From: Pseudomonadota bacterium
GTDB taxonomy: Bacteria; Bdellovibrionota; Bacteriovoracia; Bacteriovoracales; Bacteriovoracaceae
DNA length: 10,232 nucleotides
Direction: 5' to 3'
NCBI GenBank assembly: GCA_023432655.1
Contig: JAEYUK010000172.1
Coordinates: forward strand, 1 to 10,232
The first letter of the stretch is position 1; each line of letters starts with the position of its first letter. Position numbers and translations under genes: made by a program. This document shows positions 1 through 4,655 of the stretch, in pieces. The notes below the pieces were generated by a model that saw only the letters and a list, made by a program, of their open reading frames with translations, was not told the DNA's origin and did not search any database.

Positions 1-787
1 TCGTATAGGTCATTGAATACTTATCCTTCATCGGGATAAAAGAAAAGCTTTGCTCAGAATCGTCATTCATTAAAAAGTCATAAACGACTCCACTCACAAG
101 TGACCCCAGGGCATATCCGGCCAAGACATCACTAGGATAATGACGTTTTCCTTCTACCCGCGCCCAAATTGTGGCCGCAGACATTCCGGTATTTAAAAAT
201 TTTATTCCCGTCCGTAACTGTTCTTTCATATCGATGGCATCAACTCCCTTACTAACGATCACCCTTCGCGCTCCGGCTTCGGAGGCATGCCCAGAAGGAA
301 GACTTTTCATATCCATCCTATTGGGACGTTGACGATGAACGACCTTCCGTACTTGATCAACAGTGAAACGAGTGGAGGAAGAGGCAATATTGAGCGCGAA
401 TCCTCCTCTAACTTTATTGTACAGGTATTGAGTAAACGACATGTCCTCATCATGGGATGGAGTAAATAAAATCACTGCATACATTTCATATTTTTGAATA
501 TTATTAAAGTGATCACTCCAGTTATCTGCGGCCCTCACATCTTTGTAAATGGCCCCTTCGTGATGAACCCAATTCGAAATATTTCGATCTAAATCTAAAG
601 CTGTGACAACACCCGCTCCAATTAACGGCCCCCAAACATGACCAGAAGAGGCGTTCTTTTTTATGGCCTCCACTAATCTTTCACTACGAAGAGGATATAA
701 GGCCTTTTTCCCCCAACTTCCCTTTTTATTAATCACACTGCAGGACTGAAGTATGAGTAGCATGTAAATTAAAGTCATCATTCTCAT
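1..787 (-). CDS. PAP2-superfamily phosphatase lipoprotein (C-terminal end cut off by window edge)
   Basis: Not closed by a stop inside the window; 262 codons are visible from ATG at 787. The N-terminus is a short hydrophobic leader ending in the lipobox-like LQSC, so Cys16 is the likely lipidated residue and the protein is probably exported and anchored to a membrane. The three PAP2 (type 2 phosphatidic acid phosphatase) motifs are visible: a basic RKVVHRQRP stretch (147-155), PSGH (164-167), and R-x5-H-x3-D with R210, H216 and D220. In this family the two histidines and the aspartate carry out phosphoester hydrolysis, usually on lipid phosphates or polyprenyl pyrophosphate. The substrate here cannot be told. 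No Shine-Dalgarno precedes the ATG; a GATAAT hexamer sits 6 nt upstream. It lies downstream of the nrfHA/DUF3820 unit but has its own 94-nt leader region. The last visible residues (about 242-262) lie beyond the core domain, so little is probably missing. Confidence 0.85.
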   Translation of the reverse strand, partial: MRMMTLIYMLLILQSCSVINKKGSWGKKALYPLRSERLVEAIKKNASSGHVWGPLIGAGVVTALDLDRNISNWVHHEGAIYKDVRAADNWSDHFNNIQKYEMYAVILFTPSHDEDMSFTQYLYNKVRGGFALNIASSSTRFTVDQVRKVVHRQRPNRMDMKSLPSGHASEAGARRVIVSKGVDAIDMKEQLRTGIKFLNTGMSAATIWARVEGKRHYPSDVLAGYALGSLVSGVVYDFLMNDDSEQSFSFIPMKDKYSMTYT

Positions 788-793
788 TCGAGA

Positions 794-799
794 ATTATC
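794..799 (-). promoter_or_regulatory. Candidate -10 box for the PAP2 gene (possible leaderless start)
   Basis: GATAAT on the minus strand matches TATAAT at five of six positions and ends six bases before the ATG at 787, so transcription would begin at or very near the start codon. No convincing -35 hexamer is seen at 16-18 bp and there is no ribosome binding site before the ATG. This is inference from spacing only. Confidence 0.25.
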
Positions 800-868
800 A
801 ACAAGAATGGTTCTGACTAATATTGGGCAAAGATATGAAAGGAATGAATTTTTAAAGAGAAAAGACTA

Positions 869-884
869 TAGGACATATGTCCTA
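869..884. repeat. Perfect 16-bp palindrome at the end of the DUF3820 gene
   Basis: TAGGACATATGTCCTA is its own reverse complement, and it contains the TAG stop codon of the DUF3820 gene. On the minus strand it could fold as a 6-bp stem with an ATAT loop, followed after a few bases by TCTTTTC. That makes it a weak terminator for the nrfHA-DUF3820 transcript. Its symmetry also suits a dimeric repressor upstream of the PAP2 gene. The sequence does not decide between these. Confidence 0.5.
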
Positions 885-1097
885 AGAAGATTTTTCCCTA
901 AGCGGGGCCAGAAGATACTCCAACCCATTTACTTTGATTTCAAATAGTAAACCTAGTAGCCTTCCTAGGTCTCCGTCTGGCAACCCTTCAGTGTGGAACC
1001 AAACGACATAGGGTTCTGGTAGGTCAATAAGAGGAACACCCTTATATTTGCCAAAAGGCATAAGGGTGTTCGCAAGTTTCTCTAAATCATTTTTCAT
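882..1097 (-). CDS. DUF3820 family small protein
   Basis: A 71-aa protein with the family hallmark MPFGKYKG near residues 13-20, followed by a PLIDLPEPYVVWF block and a leucine-rich helix ending in a GLEYLL motif. This matches DUF3820 (Pfam QSregVF_b), small single-domain proteins named after a putative quorum-sensing-regulated virulence factor of Pseudomonas; their molecular function is not established. There is no signal peptide or membrane segment, so it is probably cytosolic. Its ATG lies only 3 nt after the nrfA stop and has no clear Shine-Dalgarno. It is therefore probably translated by coupling from the nrfHA message. The link to nitrite reduction is positional only. The stop codon lies within a 16-bp palindrome. 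Confidence 0.85.
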   Translation of the reverse strand: MKNDLEKLANTLMPFGKYKGVPLIDLPEPYVVWFHTEGLPDGDLGRLLGLLFEIKVNGLEYLLAPLREKSS

Positions 1098-1100
1098 TAA

Positions 1101-2453
1101 TTATTTTTTTAGGGCCAATTGACCTTCTCTCACTCGGTCCATGGCCAGAACGATCAAGCGGGCCGCTTCTTGAGGGGCATGGAATCCGGTTGAGTTTTCT
1201 GCTTCAATAAAGTCGATTAAGAACTGAGCTTCACGCTGAGCAACTTGAGCTTTTTTAATGGCAGCTTCTGGAAATTTATTTTTCTGAGCAGCTTTAATAT
1301 CATCGATTAGTGCCATAAGGGCATCCATCGCTTTATTTCTCATTTCCATGTGACGAGTCTGGATAGTCTCAACTTTTTCAATGAGTTCAGACTCAGGAGC
1401 GTGGTGACAAGTCTGACAAGACTTATTCACATTAAGGAGTGGGCTTCGAATCTGGTGATTCGTAATTTTCATGGCCCCTACACGCTGGTAAGGCATGTGA
1501 CAGTCAACGCATGACACTCCAGATTTCGCATGCACACCCTGATTCCACATTTCAAATTCTGGATGCTGGGCCTTTAAAACTTCAGCACCAGTTTCAGCAT
1601 GGACCCAGTCTTTGTGACCATTTTCTTTGTAGTAGGAAAGAATTTGATCGGCCTTGATACCTTTACTCCAAGGGAATGTCAGGGTCTTCTTAGGGCCATC
1701 GAAATAGTATTCAACGTGACATTGAGCACACACGAAAGTTCTCATCTCCTGACGGGTGGCCATTTTGTTCACATCGTAGTTATGAACACCTTGAGTTTTT
1801 TTGAACTGTTTAATCCCTTCCATGAAGGCCGGTTTTGTTACCCGAAGTTCCATCGTATCGGGCTTATGACAGTCAATACAACTCACCGGGTGTTTCACTT
1901 CTTTCACAGCATCGTGATAAGACATGGCGTTCATTTTATGAAAGCCCTCATTCAAATCCCCGGAACCTAGTTTCATCATCGTTGTATAAGTAGAAGCGTG
2001 ACAGTTTAAACAAGCTCCCGGCTGAGGGGAAGCATCCTGTCTCTTTGTATAGATCTGATCATCAAGCATGTAAGCATGACCACGCTCTTCTCTGAAGTCT
2101 ACGCTGAAGGCATAACCGGCCCACATTCTCTTTAAACGCGGATCTTCTTCTAAGCGTGACTGCGCAACGACACTTCTTGGGTCAGCATTATCCGGTGTTC
2201 TTGGGAGTGCTTCAGAGCCACCGTAGCGAGTTCTTTCCTGATCCACTGTTCGTTGATAGGTGTCGTATTGAAGAGGAAAATTCTTACCCCAAACCGCCGG
2301 ATCATCTTCCATTGGACCAATTTCAACCACTCTGAAAAAAGGATTTTTGGCTTCGTTCTTCTTCTCTGAAATGTTAATCAGGACATAACCAGCGAGAGTC
2401 CCGAAAACCATTGCCAGAACAACCAATAAAAACAACTTCCCTTTTGATGTCAT
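1101..2453 (-). CDS. nrfA: Ammonia-forming cytochrome c nitrite reductase, catalytic subunit NrfA
   Basis: Predicted 450-aa periplasmic pentahaem cytochrome c that reduces nitrite to ammonium with six electrons supplied through NrfH. A hydrophobic signal/anchor segment spans about residues 6-27. Five haem attachment sites are visible at C148-C151-H152, C192-C195-H196, C242-C245-H246, C315-C318-H319 and C346-C349-H350. The active-site signature is present: an Arg before the first haem (R138, KRQ), E248-Y249 after haem 3, and the K-x-Q-H motif (K294, Q296, H297). These correspond to the catalytic Arg/Tyr/His and the calcium ligands of known NrfA. The first haem site is CLNCH, not the CXXCK of E. 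coli NrfA, so the catalytic haem should be histidine- rather than lysine-ligated. I chose the ATG at 2453, not the in-frame start at 2501, because GGGGAG lies just upstream and the longer form would overlap nrfH. The gap after nrfH is 8 nt. Confidence 0.95.
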   Translation of the reverse strand: MTSKGKLFLLVVLAMVFGTLAGYVLINISEKKNEAKNPFFRVVEIGPMEDDPAVWGKNFPLQYDTYQRTVDQERTRYGGSEALPRTPDNADPRSVVAQSRLEEDPRLKRMWAGYAFSVDFREERGHAYMLDDQIYTKRQDASPQPGACLNCHASTYTTMMKLGSGDLNEGFHKMNAMSYHDAVKEVKHPVSCIDCHKPDTMELRVTKPAFMEGIKQFKKTQGVHNYDVNKMATRQEMRTFVCAQCHVEYYFDGPKKTLTFPWSKGIKADQILSYYKENGHKDWVHAETGAEVLKAQHPEFEMWNQGVHAKSGVSCVDCHMPYQRVGAMKITNHQIRSPLLNVNKSCQTCHHAPESELIEKVETIQTRHMEMRNKAMDALMALIDDIKAAQKNKFPEAAIKKAQVAQREAQFLIDFIEAENSTGFHAPQEAARLIVLAMDRVREGQLALKK

Positions 2454-2461
2454 AGTCTCCC

Positions 2462-2923
2462 CTAATGAGTATGTCCAACTTCCCGGTGACAAGCTACACA
2501 CGATCTCCCCTCACGCAGTGGTTCCTGGTGAGGAGCAGAAGACATGATGTCGCCGTGGCATTTGAGACAGGCCTGCATGGTAATATTAAAATTATGCTGT
2601 CGAATTCGAATTGGATCTTTGAAGCTTCCGGTGGTGAACTTCAACGCATGCATGAAACCATTGTCCATCTTGTTGATGTACTTGAAGTAAATATTCTCTG
2701 GAGTATGACAACTATTACAAGTGGCCACAGCATGATGAGAAGACTTGCTCCAACTATCATACTGATCACGCATGATGTGGCAGTTTACACAGGCCTTAGG
2801 GTCATCTAAGAGATAGGAATAACCTTGACCATAAATAAATGTCACCGAACCAAGTCCCACAGCAAAGCCGCAAAGGACAAGGAGGATAACAATAAGGAGT
2901 GATGTTTTAATTTTTGGACCCAT
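2462..2923 (-). CDS. nrfH: Cytochrome c nitrite reductase small subunit NrfH (NapC/NirT family)
   Basis: A 153-aa tetrahaem membrane cytochrome of the NapC/NirT family that oxidises menaquinol and passes electrons to NrfA. One N-terminal transmembrane helix (about residues 7-30) anchors the globular haem domain in the periplasm. Four CXXCH sites are visible: C45-C48-H49, C69-C72-H73, C119-C122-H123 and C142-C145-H146. The first is followed by Ile-Met (M51), the CXXCHxM arrangement in which a methionine is the haem 1 ligand in structurally known NrfH. The length is normal for the family. The start has an AGAGG ribosome binding site, which is also the 3' arm of a perfect hairpin (2929-2947). 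It is the first gene of the nrfHA unit. A candidate FNR/CRP-type site lies upstream, as expected for an anaerobic respiration operon. Confidence 0.95.
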   Translation of the reverse strand: MGPKIKTSLLIVILLVLCGFAVGLGSVTFIYGQGYSYLLDDPKACVNCHIMRDQYDSWSKSSHHAVATCNSCHTPENIYFKYINKMDNGFMHALKFTTGSFKDPIRIRQHNFNITMQACLKCHGDIMSSAPHQEPLREGRSCVACHREVGHTH

Positions 2924-2928
2924 AAAAC

Positions 2929-2947
2929 CTCTAAGGATAACTTAGAG
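2929..2947 (-). promoter_or_regulatory. Hairpin sequestering the nrfH ribosome binding site
   Basis: On the minus strand CTCTAAG-TTATC-CTTAGAG forms a perfect 7-bp stem with a 5-nt loop, directly followed by GTTTT and the nrfH ATG. The AGAGG Shine-Dalgarno is built from the 3' arm of the stem. If folded in the mRNA it would block ribosome access. Transcription starting from the predicted -10 would begin at about the first base of the stem. Confidence 0.5.
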
Positions 2948-2953
2948 TAGTCT

Positions 2954-2998
2954 ATTTTATAAAGAATAAACGAGGAAATTAAGATTGATTTATGTCAT
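2954..2998 (-). promoter_or_regulatory. Candidate nrfHA promoter with FNR/CRP-like operator
   Basis: TTGAT-TTAT-GTCAT at 2985-2998 matches the FNR-type palindrome TTGAT-N4-ATCAA at eight of ten defined positions. A -10-like TAAAAT (2954-2959 on the minus strand) lies downstream. It puts the transcription start near 2947-2950, so the operator centre is about 41-45 bases upstream of the start. That is the class II activator position of FNR/CRP proteins. Oxygen- or nitrosative-stress-responsive control of nrf genes by this family is well known. That this site is used is inference. Confidence 0.45.
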
Positions 2999-3036
2999 AG
3001 ATTATTGACGCATGCCAATGTCTGCCCCTACGAGCT

Positions 3037-3065
3037 TTTTCATTCTCTCTTCCACAGAGTATGAT
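3037..3065 (+). promoter_or_regulatory. Candidate promoter of the DUF4385 gene
   Basis: TTTTCA (four of six to TTGACA), a 17-bp spacer and TATGAT (five of six to TATAAT) end six bases before the ATG at 3072. The predicted start of transcription therefore falls on the start codon. No Shine-Dalgarno precedes the ATG, which fits a leaderless message. The call is weak. Confidence 0.3.
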
Positions 3066-3071
3066 TTCAGA

Positions 3072-3518
3072 ATGAGTTTTAACTATGAACTCGATTACAC
3101 ACATCTGAATCTAAGAAAAAAGTTTTACCTTTATAAAGTCGGTAAGGGAGAACAGGGTGTCCTTCTCGTCCAGCCTTATAAAGATGAAATTCTCCCTCAC
3201 TGGAGATTTCGCACACCAAAAATTGCTCACCAGTCGGCTAAAAAAATCCTAAATCTCTTTTATCGCTATAAAAAGAACGAAGACTTCATAGGAATGGATA
3301 TGGCCCGCAAATTTTTACAAATGGGTTATACCCGCTCTCGCAGATACGCCAACCATGCTTCCGGAACCAAGTATGACAACGATGGAGACCTTCTGCCATT
3401 TGACAACGATGAGCAAAAGGCCCGTTCGGCCAGAATTTTTTATGAGTATTGGATGAAAGTTGAGTCAGACCAGACTTACATGGACCTAAGGATTGGGTGG
3501 AAAATTCTTTTTGGTTAA
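3072..3518 (+). CDS. DUF4385 family protein
   Basis: A 148-aa protein resembling DUF4385. It has the typical opening FNYELDYTHLNLR, the conserved block around GEQGVLLVQPYKDEILPHW, and a second block around MDMARKFLQMGYTRSRRYANH. A tail near IFYEYW is also present. There is no signal peptide or membrane segment, so it is probably cytosolic. The family has no established function that I know of; the density of conserved Arg, His and aromatic residues hints at nucleotide or nucleic acid binding, but that is a guess. The frame is open back to an ATG at 3012, but family proteins begin close to the FNYELDY block, so I chose 3072. It is divergent from nrfH across a shared 148-bp regulatory region and convergent with the HVA1 gene, 5 nt apart. 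Confidence 0.8.
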   Translation: MSFNYELDYTHLNLRKKFYLYKVGKGEQGVLLVQPYKDEILPHWRFRTPKIAHQSAKKILNLFYRYKKNEDFIGMDMARKFLQMGYTRSRRYANHASGTKYDNDGDLLPFDNDEQKARSARIFYEYWMKVESDQTYMDLRIGWKILFG

Positions 3519-3523
3519 TCGGC

Positions 3524-3739
3524 TTAGGGAACAAAGAGTTCCGTGTGTAGTTTCAAAGCAAAATTTCCGGCCTCTGACTTTACTAGATAGGCCGGCTTTT
3601 CAACTGACCCATTTCGCTTAATTTTTTTGCCTTTAATTTCTTTTTCAACTGGACCCATAAAAATTTCTTCAACGGTTCCGTGGACAATCCCACCGGCCCA
3701 TTTCCAGAATACTTTTGAATTTTTCTTATGAGGTTTCAT
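3524..3739 (-). CDS. HVA1-type TUDOR-domain small protein (DUF2945)
   Basis: A 71-aa basic protein matching the family once called DUF2945, now the hypervirulence-associated TUDOR domain. It shows the conserved GGIVHGTVEEIF strand, a GKKIKRNGS loop, PAYLVKSE and the closing GNFALKLH motif. These are short beta-barrel proteins, common in bacteria and fungi. Despite the family name their bacterial role is unknown, and nothing here points to virulence. There is no signal peptide. It begins 5 nt after the stop of the nucleotidyltransferase gene and lacks a good ribosome binding site, so it is probably the last gene of a coupled three-gene unit. A plus-strand terminator serving the convergent DUF4385 gene appears to lie inside this coding sequence. 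Confidence 0.85.
   Translation of the reverse strand: MKPHKKNSKVFWKWAGGIVHGTVEEIFMGPVEKEIKGKKIKRNGSVEKPAYLVKSEAGNFALKLHTELFVP
3567..3600 (+). terminator. Probable intrinsic terminator of the DUF4385 gene
   Basis: CCGGCCT (3567-3573) and AGGCCGG (3589-3595) form a perfect 7-bp GC-rich stem with a 15-nt loop, followed by CTTTTC. It starts 48 nt past the DUF4385 stop and lies on the opposite strand of the HVA1 gene. The loop is longer and the U tract shorter than ideal. Confidence 0.5.
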
Positions 3740-3744
3740 GAGGA

Positions 3745-4230
3745 CTACTTATCTCCAGTTTTTTGACGAATAGCCTCAAGCTCAGATGCCACCAATAAAT
3801 CTTTGGGTCTTTTTAAAGTTTTTTTACACCTAATAAGGTCACCTAAAGAGATCACTTTGCACTTATTCCCAAAGACTGAAATTTCAATTGCTGATTTACT
3901 GACTTCAGAAAAATTCCCGACCCCCGCGACATTAGAAATCAGGTCCAGCACACCGGCATCAGTAGAAAGATAGAGATTATTTATCCCTTCCAAGTTTTCA
4001 GGAATTTCCAGAAAAGACTTCATTGGAATCATCATTCTGTGTTTCGGATGAAGTTCTTCTAAAATACTTCGCAACTTCTCAATATTCTCGGGAGTCAACA
4101 CGGCACAGACATCTAAGTCATGTGTCACATAAGTAGACCCATAAGCCGAAGCCGCTAGTCCTCCAATGAGAACAAAATCAACACCGCTCTGAGACAGTTT
4201 ATTTATTAGAATTTTGAAGTCGGTTTTCAT
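3745..4230 (-). CDS. Predicted nucleotidyltransferase-fold protein (AbiEii/MNT-like)
   Basis: A 161-aa protein with the minimal nucleotidyltransferase signature. It has GG (23-24) followed by a small-residue helix, then D38-x-D40 in a THDLDV strand, and a third acidic residue, D96, in a VLDLI strand. The tail LGDLIRCKK...RPKDLLVASELEAIR resembles the C-terminal helices of stand-alone nucleotidyltransferases of the AbiEii/DUF6036 sort. Members use a metal ion to transfer a nucleotide to a protein, RNA or small molecule; the acceptor cannot be read from sequence. The start has a strong AAGGAG at good spacing, located inside the upstream gene. The two reading frames overlap by 32 nt, so they are almost certainly co-expressed. 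A toxin-antitoxin pair with the upstream 65-aa protein is possible but unproven. Confidence 0.75.
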   Translation of the reverse strand: MKTDFKILINKLSQSGVDFVLIGGLAASAYGSTYVTHDLDVCAVLTPENIEKLRSILEELHPKHRMMIPMKSFLEIPENLEGINNLYLSTDAGVLDLISNVAGVGNFSEVSKSAIEISVFGNKCKVISLGDLIRCKKTLKRPKDLLVASELEAIRQKTGDK

Positions 4231-4396
4231 TAGACTCCTTCAATGAGGCTCGCATTTCTTCAATCAAATCAACTGCATTCTGAAGCTGCTGAAGACGCTC
4301 CTCCACAGAGAGTTCTAGATTTAAATCAATGAGGTTCATTTGTTCGGGGGTCAGGAGATTATCTTGATGAGTGCTTGAAATGAGAATGTCTTTCAT
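4199..4396 (-). CDS. Small acidic helical protein, first gene of the nucleotidyltransferase unit
   Basis: A 65-aa protein that I do not recognise as a named family. It is rich in Leu, Glu, Asn and Gln, with a predicted long helix around residues 29-55 (LSVEERLQQLQNAVDLIEEM) and a polar Asn-rich tail. There is no signal peptide and no DNA-binding motif. The SVEERL phrase recalls small antitoxin-like proteins, but the similarity is too short to rely on. A GAGGA ribosome binding site lies about 9 nt before the ATG. Its last 32 nt overlap the nucleotidyltransferase gene in another frame, and that gene's Shine-Dalgarno lies within this one, which argues that it is really translated. It may be a partner or regulator of the nucleotidyltransferase. 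Confidence 0.6.
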   Translation of the reverse strand: MKDILISSTHQDNLLTPEQMNLIDLNLELSVEERLQQLQNAVDLIEEMRASLKESNENRLQNSNK

Positions 4397-4443
4397 TAAA
4401 AGGATTCCTCAGCAGTTTCGATAACCACCACTTAGGCGGAAAA

Positions 4444-4520
4444 TGGCGCACCCGAGAGGATTCGAACCTCTGACCTACCGCTTAGAAGGCGGTTGCTCTA
4501 TCCAACTGAGCTACGGGTGC
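4444..4520 (-). tRNA. tRNA-Arg (anticodon UCU)
   Basis: All four arms fold without mismatch on the minus strand. The acceptor stem is GCACCCG/CGGGTGC with discriminator G and a genomically encoded CCA. The D arm is GCTC/GAGC, the anticodon stem ACCGC/GCGGT with loop CTTCTAA, and the T arm AGAGG/CCTCT with TTCGAAT. The total is 77 nt. Anticodon TCT reads AGA/AGG arginine codons. No consensus promoter was identified upstream. The 3' end faces the small protein/nucleotidyltransferase/HVA1 unit. Confidence 0.97.
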
Positions 4521-4655
4521 ACACAGGCCTTAACTATGAAAAAACCATTGATTCCAAGGAGTTTAAACGATTTAAGGCAATTAAGGTCATTACTTTAATT
4601 TCGCTTAGGAGTGTTGTCAATCGCTGACATGAGGTTTTTGTGTTACCTTGTTAAA

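Noticed and set aside
287..469. 60-aa open frame on the plus strand
   Set aside because: It is antisense to the PAP2 gene, whose catalytic motifs are clear. It has no recognisable domain or convincing ribosome binding site.
1599..1970. 123-aa open frame on the plus strand
   Set aside because: It is the opposite strand of nrfA, which has five intact haem sites. The frame is open by chance.
2465..2809. 114-aa open frame on the plus strand
   Set aside because: It is antisense to nrfH with its four haem motifs, and shows no protein-like features of its own.
3419..3432. GGCC-loop-GGCC with flanking A/T runs, considered as a terminator for the HVA1 operon
   Set aside because: A four-base stem is too short to support a call, and GGCC is frequent in this genome.
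3286..3534. 82-aa open frame on the minus strand
   Set aside because: It is antisense to the DUF4385 gene and shows no recognisable features.
4611..4655. Longer rsgA reading frame starting at GTG 4611 or ATG 4629
   Set aside because: The extra residues fall outside the family alignment, and the AGGAG is badly spaced for both starts. It is kept only as a stated uncertainty.
4521..4655. AT-rich stretch between tRNA-Arg and rsgA with repeated TTAAGG and a GTTTAAAC palindrome
   Set aside because: Promoter-like hexamers occur for both directions but none has a good -35/-10 pair. The short repeats are within chance for such AT-rich sequence.
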